Assembly: GCA_945870545.1 (NCBI GenBank)
Contig: CAMBTF010000072.1
Location: 1-7,801 of the forward strand
Source: Akkermansia muciniphila
GTDB lineage: Bacteria; Verrucomicrobiota; Verrucomicrobiia; Verrucomicrobiales; Akkermansiaceae
DNA length: 7,801 nt
Reading direction: 5' to 3'
Under the pieces are notes generated by a model. The model was not told the DNA's origin. It searched no databases and saw only the letters and a list, made by a program, of their open reading frames with translations. This document shows positions 1-6,822 of this stretch, piece after piece. Numbering within the stretch: position 1 is the stretch's first letter; every line of letters starts with the position of its first letter. A program made the translations under genes and the position numbers.

Positions 1-25
1 TAACCGAATCCATAGAACCAAACCG

Positions 26-424
26 ATGAAAAAACTCCTCAGTCTCCTGACCCTTGTCGCTCTATCCATGGGCTTCTCCTCCTGCTGCTCGATGTTCGGC
101 CTCGGCTCGAACTCCGCCGGCTACCGCACCGAGACCCGCCAAGTGAAAACCTGCCACTATGACATCGTCACCGAGGAGGTTTACACCGCCAACCCCAGCG
201 GCAAAGGCGGCATGACAGAGACCATCGAGAAAAAGGTGCCGCGCTACAAGACCGTCACCAAGAAAGTCCGCGTGTCTTGCGGCTCCTGCGTGCGCTTCTA
301 CTGCCCCAAGAAGGATTGCTGCGGAACCACCAGCGAGTCCTACCGCAAGAGAGTCACCGCGCAGGGTCCTGTCGGCAGCCCAAACATCGGCCTCGTGCCG
401 ACCATGAGAAAGCTCGCCGAGTAA
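26..424 (+). CDS. Small cysteine-rich lipoprotein of unknown function
   Basis: Predicted 132-residue secreted lipoprotein. The N-terminus has two lysines, a hydrophobic stretch (residues 4-17) and a lipobox-like FSSC with the lipidated Cys at 20. The mature part is short, basic and cysteine-rich (Cys 20, 21, 43, 85, 88, 93, 98, 99), including CGSC at 85-88 and a CC pair at 98-99, so disulfides or metal binding are possible. A motif of the form Y-[RK]-T-x-T-[RK]-[QK]-V-[KR] occurs twice, at 33-41 and 74-82, each followed by a Cys (43 and 85), which suggests an internal duplication. The ATG at 26 is chosen because it gives a proper signal peptide; no Shine-Dalgarno is visible upstream. It is closely followed by an intrinsic terminator. 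I do not recognise the family. The signal peptide and compact reading frame support a real gene, but the function is unknown. Confidence 0.8.
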   Translation: MKKLLSLLTLVALSMGFSSCCSMFGLGSNSAGYRTETRQVKTCHYDIVTEEVYTANPSGKGGMTETIEKKVPRYKTVTKKVRVSCGSCVRFYCPKKDCCGTTSESYRKRVTAQGPVGSPNIGLVPTMRKLAE

Positions 425-448
425 CACGGCTTACCCATTTTTCCCAAA

Positions 449-488
449 GAAGCGCGGTGCGGCCTGTCCGTTCCGCGCTTCCTGTTTT
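449..488 (+). terminator. Rho-independent terminator of the lipoprotein gene
   Basis: A perfect 9-bp stem GAAGCGCGG (449-457) / CCGCGCTTC (473-481) lies 24 nt after the stop codon. Its loop contains a further small pairing, CGG 460-462 with CCG 468-470. A T-run (TTTT, 485-488) follows within 4 nt. GC-rich stem plus T-tract is the classical intrinsic terminator layout on the + strand, so pdhC is likely transcribed separately from the gene before it. Confidence 0.75.
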
Positions 489-565
489 CGGGACATCGCA
501 AAAAGGGCTGGAAATGCTCGCGCATTCTCCCATCCTCCCCCCGTTCCACGTTTTTCCCCATCATC

Positions 566-1885
566 ATGTCAGTAAACATCGAAATGCCCAAGCTCTCGGA
601 CACCATGACCGAAGGCACCCTCATCAAATGGCACAAAAAAGTCGGCGACACCGTCTCAATCGGCGATGTGCTAGCGGAAGTGGAAACCGACAAGGCCACG
701 ATGGAGATGGAGGCCTTCGACGAGGGCGTAATCACCGAAATCCTGATCAATGAGGGCGATAAAGCGCCGATCGGCGGAGTCCTCGCAGTGCTGGATGGCG
801 ATAGCGGAAGCGCCGCTCCCGCGCCCGCCGCCGGAAAACCTGCGGAAGCCGCAGCTCCCGCGCCAAAGGAGCAAACGGCTCCCCAAGCCACCCCCGCTAC
901 CGCCCCAACCGCCTCCGAAGGCGGTCGTGTGAAAGCCTCCCCGCTCGCCCGCAAGGTCGCCGGCGAACTCGGCGTCGATCTTTCCAGCGTCGCCGGCTCC
1001 GGCCCGGCGGGTCGCATCGTAAAAGAGGATGTCGAGAAAGCCTCCGCCGCCCCCTGCTGCGCACCGAACCAGCCATCGCAGACCGCGATCGCCGCCGCGA
1101 AACTGGCCGAAGCCGTTAAAGCCCGCGCCACCGCAGCGCCTGCTCCGGTTTCCGCTCCGGTTTCCGCTCCTGCGATCATGCCCACCGCCAAGGAAGGCGA
1201 CGAACGCATCGAACTCTCCTCGATGCGCAAGATCATCGCCTCCCGCCTGCTCACCTCCAAGACCACCATCCCGCATTTCTACCTGCACATGGAGGTCGAT
1301 GCCGCACCGCTCATGGTGCTCCGCAAACAGGTCAACGACCAAGCGGAGAAAACGCACGGCAACAAGTATTCCGTCAACGACTTCATCCTCAAGGCCACGA
1401 TCAACGCCGCCGAGGCTGTGCCCGCGATCAACGCCTCCTTCGCCGGTGACCACATCGTGAAATTCAAGCACGTCGGCCTCTCCGTCGCCATCGCCGTGGA
1501 GGATGGCCTCGTCACCCCGGTCATCAAGCAGGCGGAAACGAAATCCCTGCTCGCCATTTCCCGCGCCGTGAAGGATTTCGCCATCCGCGCGAAGGACAGG
1601 AAACTCAAGCCCGATGAGTTCGACGGCGGCACGATCACCGTCTCCAACCTCGGCGCATGGGGCATCGATTCCTTTGACGCCATCGTCAACCCACCACAGG
1701 CTGCCATCCTCTCCGTTGGTGCCGCCATCGAGAAACCCGTGGTGAAAAACGGCCAGATCGTCCCCGGCCTGCGCATGAACATCGGCCTCTCCGCCGATCA
1801 CCGCGTCGTCGATGGCGCCGTCGCCGCCAGCTTCCTCGCCGAGGTCAAAAAACTCATCGAGAACCCGGCGCTGATGTTGCTCTGA
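566..1885 (+). CDS. pdhC: Dihydrolipoyllysine acetyltransferase, PDH complex E2 subunit
   Basis: E2 core of pyruvate dehydrogenase: it transfers the acetyl group from the lipoyl arm to CoA, in the cytoplasm. Of 439 residues, 1-77 form one lipoyl domain with ETDKATMEME and lipoylated Lys43. An Ala/Pro-rich swinging linker spans about 80-118. The E1/E3-binding peripheral domain is at about 122-158 (KASPLARKVAGELGVDL, then GSGPAGRI). A second Ala/Pro linker (159-208) includes a Cys pair at 164-165. The acyltransferase domain runs about 213-439, with the catalytic DHRVVDG motif (His412, Asp416) and SNLGAWGIDSFDAIVNPPQA. The lipoyl domain and this C-terminal signature resemble mitochondrial/alphaproteobacterial PDH E2 rather than 2-oxoglutarate dehydrogenase E2. 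A single lipoyl domain and this length are normal for that type. The ATG at 566 gives the canonical MPKLSDTM start and has no Shine-Dalgarno. An upstream terminator implies its own promoter in 489-565, which I cannot identify. The other complex subunits are not in the window. Confidence 0.95.
   Translation: MSVNIEMPKLSDTMTEGTLIKWHKKVGDTVSIGDVLAEVETDKATMEMEAFDEGVITEILINEGDKAPIGGVLAVLDGDSGSAAPAPAAGKPAEAAAPAPKEQTAPQATPATAPTASEGGRVKASPLARKVAGELGVDLSSVAGSGPAGRIVKEDVEKASAAPCCAPNQPSQTAIAAAKLAEAVKARATAAPAPVSAPVSAPAIMPTAKEGDERIELSSMRKIIASRLLTSKTTIPHFYLHMEVDAAPLMVLRKQVNDQAEKTHGNKYSVNDFILKATINAAEAVPAINASFAGDHIVKFKHVGLSVAIAVEDGLVTPVIKQAETKSLLAISRAVKDFAIRAKDRKLKPDEFDGGTITVSNLGAWGIDSFDAIVNPPQAAILSVGAAIEKPVVKNGQIVPGLRMNIGLSADHRVVDGAVAASFLAEVKKLIENPALMLL
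1142..1170 (+). repeat. 12-bp tandem repeat in the pdhC linker
   Basis: GCTCCGGTTTCC occurs twice head-to-tail (1142-1153, 1154-1165), followed by a partial third unit GCTCC (1166-1170). It is in frame and encodes APVS-APVS-AP in the flexible linker between the binding and catalytic domains, where slippage-driven length change should be tolerated. Confidence 0.85.
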
Positions 1886-1898
1886 GGCGGGCAGCGGG

Positions 1899-2032
1899 CT
1901 TTTGAGTGCGCGCGATCATTCGCCGCTTTGGTTCACCAGCGGGCCGTTTTGCCGGGGTGCTCCGACCTTTCCGTACCATAGCCGTATCCCGCCTAAGGAT
2001 ACAAAAGCGGTGATTCTCCCCGCACTCAAAAG
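1899..2032. repeat. 134-bp palindromic element: structured RNA or MITE-like repeat
   Basis: The pdhC-valS gap contains a perfect 12-bp inverted repeat, CTTTTGAGTGCG (1899-1910) and CGCACTCAAAAG (2021-2032), 110 nt apart. Nested inside are ATCA (1915-1918)/TGAT (2011-2014) and CCGCTTT (1923-1929)/AAAGCGG (2004-2010). Two local hairpins are also present: CACC..CGG (1934-1942) with CCG..GGTG (1952-1959), and GTATCC (1984-1989)/GGATAC (1997-2002). Collinear nested pairing that closes a multi-hairpin interior is what a folded RNA looks like. The terminal inverted repeats also fit a small non-autonomous palindromic element. I see no target-site duplication, no T-run after the right arm, and no T-box, tRNA or other RNA family I can name. 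An 84-codon minus-strand frame runs across it but is not convincing. Confidence 0.6.
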
Positions 2033-2054
2033 GCAACGCCTCCCCTAACCGAAC

Positions 2055-2072
2055 CGATCCCCAGCTGGATCG
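2055..2072. promoter_or_regulatory. Small hairpin/palindrome upstream of valS
   Basis: CGATCC (2055-2060) and GGATCG (2067-2072) form a perfect 6-bp stem around a 6-nt loop, 67 nt before the preferred valS start. It could be a leader hairpin or a dyad operator; there is no T-run, so it is not an intrinsic terminator. Function is unassigned. Confidence 0.35.
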
Positions 2073-2139
2073 CCCTGCCAGGAAACCCCGCCGCCCGATG
2101 CTGGACAAACCGGCATCCCTACACGAACATCCGCGCCCG

Positions 2140-4836
2140 ATGTCAGAGTTAGCAAAAGCCTACGAGCCGCAGGCCGTGGAGGAAAAATGGTATGCCGCAT
2201 GGCTGGAGGCGGGTTGTTTCCGCGCCGATGAGAATTCCGAAAAGGAGCCCTACTCCATTGTCATCCCGCCGCCCAACGTCACTGGCATCCTGCACCTCGG
2301 GCACGTACTCAATAACGCGATCCAGGACATCCTCGCCCGCCGCGCGCGGCAGGAGGGGAAAGAGGTTCTCTGGCTCCCCGGCACCGACCACGCCGGCATC
2401 GCCACGCAGGCGAAGGTGGAGCGCGAGCTGCGCGAAAAGGAAGGCAAGACCCGCCGCGATCTCGGCCGCGAGGAGTTCCTTAAGCGCGTCTGGGATTTCA
2501 AGAACACCCACGGCGACATCATCATCAAGCAGCTCAAGCGCCTCGGATGTTCCTGCGATTGGTCGCGCGAGCGTTTCACCATGGACGCGGAATACACGCG
2601 CTGGGTCAGCCAGGTGTTCGTGGATCTTTTCAACGAAGGCCTGATCTACCGCGGCAAGCGGATGGTGAACTGGTGCCCCGTTTCCCTCACCGCCCTCTCC
2701 GACGAGGAAGTGATCATGAAAGCCTCGCGGTCCAAGCTTTTCACCATGAAATACGAGCTCGCCGACAGCCCCGGCGAGTTTATCCACATCTCCACCACCC
2801 GCCCAGAAACGCTGATGGGAGACGTCGCCATCGCCGTCCACCCCAAGCACCCGAAATACGCCCAGTGGATCGGGAAAATGGTCAAACGCCCCTTCCCTGC
2901 CGCACTCATCCCGATCATCGGCGATGAAATGGTGGATCTGGAATTCGGCACTGGCGCGCTAAAAATCACCCCCGCCCACGACAAGGTCGATTTCGAGATC
3001 GGCCTCAAGCACGGTCTGGAAATCATCGACGTGCTCCATCCCGACGGCACGATCAACTGCCCCGCGCTCCCCGAGCTTCATGGCCTCGACCGCTTCGTCG
3101 CCCGCCGCGCCGCCGCCGCGAAGCTGGAGGAAATGGGATTGCTGATCGGCATCGAGGAATACGAGAACAACGTCGGCTACTCCGAGCGTGCCGACGTACC
3201 GATCGAGCCACGCATTTCCATGCAGTGGTTCCTGCGCTACCCGGAGATCGCGAAATCCACGGAAGCGGTCGCCTCCGGCGAAATCCAGTTCCGCCCCGAG
3301 CGTTGGGCGAAAACCTACGCCCACTGGATGGAGAATCTCCAGGACTGGTGCATCAGCCGCCAACTCTGGTGGGGCCATCAGATCCCGGTTTGGTATCGGA
3401 AAGAAAAGCTATCCGAACTCCAGACCGCCGAGTCACTCGATACGTCCCATACATCCAATAAGTCCTATCCGGATTTATACGTGGGCGTAGAGCCACCCGC
3501 CGATCCCGAAAACTGGATCCGCGACGAGGACGTCATGGACACCTGGTTTTCCTCATGGCTCTGGCCGTTCGCTACGATGTCCGACGTAGGTGAAAACTCG
3601 CAGACGCTGAAAAAATTCTATCCCACCACCGATCTGGTGACCGGCCCCGACATCATCTTCTTCTGGGTCGCGCGCATGATCATGGCGGGCTACCGCTTCG
3701 CCAACGGACTGCCCTTTAAGAACGTCTATTTTACCTCGATCATCCGCGATCTCAAAGGCCGCAAGATGAGCAAATCCCTCGGCAACTCTCCCGATCCCAT
3801 CGACCTCATGGACAAGTTCGGAGCCGATGGCCTCCGCTTCGGCCTGATGCGCATCGCGCCCGTGGGTGCCGACGTCCGTTTCGATGAATCCTCCGTGGAG
3901 GAAGGCCGAAACTTTGCTAACAAGCTCTACAACGCCTGCCGTTTCCGACAAATGGACGGCAACGAGTTCGCGCCGCTGCCCGCCGTGAAAGGCCTGCCGG
4001 TTTATCATGTTTTAGTCATATCGAAGCTCGACCAACTCGCCGAAGACCTTAAAGGCATCTACGCCGAATACCGCTTCGGCGAGATCGCGCAGCGGCTCTA
4101 CGAATTCCTCTGGAACGACTTCTGCGACAAATGGCTCGAAGCGGTGAAAGGCGATCTCCGTGAATCCGCCACCGCCGAAGCCCGCGCCGCCGCACTCGGC
4201 ACCTTCGATGCGGTGATGAGCCGTTACCTACAGCTCCTGCATCCCTACATGCCGCACGTTACCGAGGAGCTTTCCGAGCGCATGAACTACGTTTCCCCCG
4301 GTGAGTTCGTGATGAGAAAATCCCTACCGGAGAAACCGCTGCTCGCGGAACTTTCCGCAGGTGAAATCGCCGCCGCCGAAAAGCAAGCCGCCGCGATCTA
4401 CGAGACCGCTGGCCGCCTCCGCAACCTCAAGGCGGAATACAACCTCGGCTCCCGCAAGGATGTACGCTTCGTGATGAAAGGCGCGGTCCCATGGCTTTCC
4501 GGCGAACTCAACGTCCTCGCCCTGCTTGCCGGATCTACTGAGATTCTAGTAGATGACACCTACGAAGCCCCGAAAGGAACCCCCGCCGCCGTCACCCCCG
4601 TCGGCGAGGCCTACATGCCGATGGAAGGCCTGATCGATGTCGAAGCCGAGCGCGTCCGCATTTCCAAGGAGATCGAGAAGATGCGCATCGAGGTGACGAA
4701 ATCCGAAGGCAAGCTCGGCAACGCGTCCTTCGTGGATCGCGCCCCGCCGGAAGTAGTAGTACAGGAGAAGCAGCGCCTGGAAGAATGGAAAACCAAGCTC
4801 GCACAGCTCGATGAAATGCTCGAAGCTCTAAGATAA
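2140..4836 (+). CDS. valS: Valyl-tRNA synthetase
   Basis: Class Ia aminoacyl-tRNA synthetase that charges tRNA-Val in the cytoplasm. From the ATG at 2140 it has 898 residues, within the family's usual size. PPNVTGILHLGH carries the HIGH-type motif (HLGH, 52-55). The CP1 editing domain includes STTRPETLMGD (218-228) and GTGALKITPAHD. DEDVMDTWFSS is at 462-472, and the KMSKS loop at 542-546 (GRKMSKSLGNS). The anticodon-binding helical domain follows, then a C-terminal coiled-coil arm (about 833-898). The same frame extends upstream to an ATG at 2098, giving 912 residues. I prefer 2140 because SELAKAYEPQAVEEKWY is the usual family N-terminus and the 14 extra residues look untranslated. Neither start has a Shine-Dalgarno. 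A nine-residue repeat-encoded insertion (T435-Y443) precedes DLYVGV. Rare-looking TTA/ATA/CTA/GTA codons occur in patches near 3470-3490, 4010-4026, 4533-4554 and 4751-4759. It heads a four-gene cluster. Confidence 0.96.
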   Translation: MSELAKAYEPQAVEEKWYAAWLEAGCFRADENSEKEPYSIVIPPPNVTGILHLGHVLNNAIQDILARRARQEGKEVLWLPGTDHAGIATQAKVERELREKEGKTRRDLGREEFLKRVWDFKNTHGDIIIKQLKRLGCSCDWSRERFTMDAEYTRWVSQVFVDLFNEGLIYRGKRMVNWCPVSLTALSDEEVIMKASRSKLFTMKYELADSPGEFIHISTTRPETLMGDVAIAVHPKHPKYAQWIGKMVKRPFPAALIPIIGDEMVDLEFGTGALKITPAHDKVDFEIGLKHGLEIIDVLHPDGTINCPALPELHGLDRFVARRAAAAKLEEMGLLIGIEEYENNVGYSERADVPIEPRISMQWFLRYPEIAKSTEAVASGEIQFRPERWAKTYAHWMENLQDWCISRQLWWGHQIPVWYRKEKLSELQTAESLDTSHTSNKSYPDLYVGVEPPADPENWIRDEDVMDTWFSSWLWPFATMSDVGENSQTLKKFYPTTDLVTGPDIIFFWVARMIMAGYRFANGLPFKNVYFTSIIRDLKGRKMSKSLGNSPDPIDLMDKFGADGLRFGLMRIAPVGADVRFDESSVEEGRNFANKLYNACRFRQMDGNEFAPLPAVKGLPVYHVLVISKLDQLAEDLKGIYAEYRFGEIAQRLYEFLWNDFCDKWLEAVKGDLRESATAEARAAALGTFDAVMSRYLQLLHPYMPHVTEELSERMNYVSPGEFVMRKSLPEKPLLAELSAGEIAAAEKQAAAIYETAGRLRNLKAEYNLGSRKDVRFVMKGAVPWLSGELNVLALLAGSTEILVDDTYEAPKGTPAAVTPVGEAYMPMEGLIDVEAERVRISKEIEKMRIEVTKSEGKLGNASFVDRAPPEVVVQEKQRLEEWKTKLAQLDEMLEALR
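3442..3468 (+). repeat. In-frame 9-bp tandem repeat inside valS
   Basis: Three degenerate 9-bp units, ACGTCCCAT, ACATCCAAT and AAGTCCTAT, are joined head-to-tail. All share TCC in the middle and end in AT. They are in frame and encode TSH-TSN-KSY. The stretch is visibly more AT-rich than its surroundings and lies in what should be a surface loop before DLYVGV. Confidence 0.7.
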
Positions 4837-4839
4837 CCC

Positions 4840-5898
4840 ATGTCCGAACTCATTCAAATCCAAGGGATTAGTAAAGCCTCTCTGCATCTCCTCGAAGCCA
4901 GCGGCATTAATACCATCGCGGAACTCGCGGCGCTGGACGCTGGTCATCTTGTTGCTGAGCTGAAACTCGCCAACGAGACGCTTTCCCTCTTAAAACGCGT
5001 GCCCGGCAAAGCCGCCGTCTCGCACTGGATCACGCAAGCCACGGCAATCGTGGGAGCGGAACCTACCGCCGACACTCTGCCTGAAATTGAACCAGCGGTA
5101 AATTTCGAGGCGAACCCGGAAGTGGCCGAGATGCTGGCGTATGCGCCATGCGCGATACCGCTGCCGGGCGAGATCATGATGGGGAAAGGTCTCCGCGTCT
5201 CCGACGTGCCCGCCGGCATTCTGCTGAACCGATATTCGGGAGATCTTGATGTCCGCATCGGCAACCCCGCTCCGCCTAAGCCGGAGCTGCCTACGCGCCG
5301 CAAGAGCGGCGACCTGGAATCCTTCTCCAAATCATTGCCACTACAGGTATTCACCTCCATTTCAGCCCAGCCTCCCACACCCGCTAAAGAGAAGGGCAAA
5401 CGGGTGCCGGGTTCGAAGAGCGGGCATGAGGAAGACCGCATCGCCTTGATCCGCGCCCCGCGCGCGGAGACGAACCTAGGAAAGGATCCCGAATCCCGCC
5501 AATACATCCGCGGCGTGCTCCATACCCATCCTTGGCATCTACGCTTCGGGGCGGTTTTCAGCTTGTTACTGCTGGCCAACCTGCCGCTCGCCGTTGCTTC
5601 CGCCTTCCTCCTGCTGGCGTCGCAGGAGAAACCGGAAATTTTCGCATGGGTGCCGCAGTGGTCTATCGCCTTCCCTATCGCGCTGCCTATCACCGGCCTC
5701 GGCTACCTGCTCTGGGGATTGACCGGGAAATGCCGTATCTGCAACCAGAAGCTTTTCGCCCGGAAGGGTGCTCTCAAGCATGTAAAGGCTCACCGCTTGC
5801 CCGGCATGGGCTTTGTCTTCCCGCTCTGCCTGCACCTGTTGGCCTTCAATTGGTTCCGCTGCTCCTCTTGCGGCACGCCCGTTCGCCTAAAGAAATAG
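4840..5898 (+). CDS. Helix-hairpin-helix membrane protein with split CxxC pairs
   Basis: 352 residues, no named function. Residues 1-72 (IQGISKASLHLLEASGI, then a second hairpin around LLKRVPG) resemble a tandem helix-hairpin-helix domain of the DUF4332 kind, a fold usually linked to nucleic-acid binding. A conserved-looking segment follows (IPLPGEIMMGKGLRVSDVPAGILLN, about 106-130), then a low-complexity, charged linker (about 142-225). The C-terminal third is hydrophobic, with predicted membrane helices at about 236-260 and 275-296 and a shorter one at 323-339. CRIC (298-301) and CSSC (341-344) flank that last stretch, with His314 and His318 between, so the two CxxC pairs could form a zinc ribbon. 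There is no signal peptide, so the HHH domain is probably cytoplasmic and tethered to the inner membrane. The start is 3 nt after the valS stop, implying co-transcription. The gene is certain enough; the domain call is by eye. Confidence 0.85.
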   Translation: MSELIQIQGISKASLHLLEASGINTIAELAALDAGHLVAELKLANETLSLLKRVPGKAAVSHWITQATAIVGAEPTADTLPEIEPAVNFEANPEVAEMLAYAPCAIPLPGEIMMGKGLRVSDVPAGILLNRYSGDLDVRIGNPAPPKPELPTRRKSGDLESFSKSLPLQVFTSISAQPPTPAKEKGKRVPGSKSGHEEDRIALIRAPRAETNLGKDPESRQYIRGVLHTHPWHLRFGAVFSLLLLANLPLAVASAFLLLASQEKPEIFAWVPQWSIAFPIALPITGLGYLLWGLTGKCRICNQKLFARKGALKHVKAHRLPGMGFVFPLCLHLLAFNWFRCSSCGTPVRLKK

Positions 5899-5901
5899 GA
5901 C

Positions 5902-6822
5902 ATGAATGCAAATCGCTCACTTTTCACCGCACTTGCCGCAGCATTCCTGCTGGTTTCCTGCGGGAGCGACGCACCGGAAATCAAGCTCGACGAGGTCATG
6001 CCGCCTGCCGGAGCAGGCCCGAAAATCCGCCCGCCCACCGGTGGTGGCGTGCGCGTGAATCCCGGTGGTAACGCGCAGCCGTTGCCGCTCAATGTCACTC
6101 CGCAGGAGGAAATCGTGTTTACGGATCCCGACAATCCCGACGCGGGCATTCCGGAACTGGCGAACCTTATGGCCGCTCCCAAGAGAGGGCCATGGGAGGA
6201 AAGCGAAACCATCGCCCGGCAGACCGCCGCCCGCGAGGGCAAGCCCATCCTCATCTGGTTCACCGACTCCGCGCGCAGCCCCATGTGCAAGATTCTCAGC
6301 GCCGAGCTTTTCTCCCGGCCAGAATTCGAGTCATGGGCCGCTGAAAACGTCGTCCGTCTGCGCGTGGACACCAATGTTTCGGCGGACGAGCCCGAGCTCT
6401 CGCTCGACGAGAAAATCACCCGCGAGACCGAAATGAAGGCCTACGTGGCCCGCCTGAAAAAGCGCTACCGTGTCCTCGGCCATCCCTCCGTGCTGATGCT
6501 CAATCCCAGCGGCGAGGTCATCGAGCGCTTGCGCGGCTACAAGCGCGGCGAGGCGGATTACTTCTGGGGTCTCATCAAGCAGAATACCATCGCCGCGCGA
6601 GTCTCCACCGAGAAGTGGCGGAAAGAGCTTGAAGCGAAAGGCTACCGCGACTGGCGCGGGGAAAGCGGACGCAAGGTCTTCGCCAAGCTCTCCTCTTATT
6701 CCAAGGGCACGCTCATCCTCACCGAGCCGGGTGGCGAGCGTTTCCGGACCCAAGAAAACAACCTCTCCAAAGATGACAGGAAATGGTTGGCGGATCAGAA
6801 AACACTCCGCGGCATCGAATGA
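5902..6822 (+). CDS. Thioredoxin-fold lipoprotein with SHD1-like C-terminal domain
   Basis: 306 residues. The signal peptide ends in lipobox LVSC, with lipidated Cys20, so it is predicted to be membrane-anchored outside the cytoplasm. A Pro/Gly-rich spacer (about 25-65) is followed by a thioredoxin-like domain (about 98-228). Its strand KPILIWFTD leads to SARSPMCK, where the usual CxxC keeps only the second cysteine (Cys129); HPSVLML supplies the cis-Pro (Pro195). Residues about 237-300 (YRDWRGESGRKVFAKL, then LILTEPGGERF and LSKDDRKWLADQK) resemble the SLA1-homology-1 (SHD1) domain often found on secreted proteins of Verrucomicrobia and Planctomycetes. With one cysteine it is unlikely to be an ordinary dithiol oxidoreductase; a monothiol, peroxiredoxin-like or purely binding role is possible. 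It begins 3 nt after the preceding stop, with a weak AGGA overlapping that stop. Its own stop overlaps the next start (ATGA). Confidence 0.85.
   Translation: MNANRSLFTALAAAFLLVSCGSDAPEIKLDEVMPPAGAGPKIRPPTGGGVRVNPGGNAQPLPLNVTPQEEIVFTDPDNPDAGIPELANLMAAPKRGPWEESETIARQTAAREGKPILIWFTDSARSPMCKILSAELFSRPEFESWAAENVVRLRVDTNVSADEPELSLDEKITRETEMKAYVARLKKRYRVLGHPSVLMLNPSGEVIERLRGYKRGEADYFWGLIKQNTIAARVSTEKWRKELEAKGYRDWRGESGRKVFAKLSSYSKGTLILTEPGGERFRTQENNLSKDDRKWLADQKTLRGIE

Noticed and set aside
340..1801. Long minus-strand open frames opposite pdhC (309 and 376 codons)
   Set aside because: They are mirror frames of a GC-rich gene with clear lipoyl, binding and catalytic domains on the + strand; their translations show no domain or start context.
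1854..2108. 84-codon minus-strand frame across the pdhC-valS gap
   Set aside because: It overlaps the end of pdhC and runs through the inverted-repeat element; its Arg-rich translation looks like read-through of structured GC-rich DNA.
1899..2139. T-box leader or tRNA gene before valS
   Set aside because: No T-box AGGGUGG-type sequence or anti-terminator/terminator pair with a T-run is visible. The 7-bp pairing 88 nt apart lacks T-arm and anticodon-arm patterns of a tRNA on either strand.
2098..2139. Upstream ATG of valS at 2098
   Set aside because: It adds 14 residues not typical of ValS; the ATG at 2140 matches the usual N-terminus. It cannot be fully excluded since neither has a ribosome binding site.
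6783..6818. Upstream ATG for the NlpC/P60 gene at 6783
   Set aside because: It would put 12 polar residues before a clean lipoprotein signal peptide and overlap the preceding gene by 40 nt; the 6819 ATGA overlap is the natural start.
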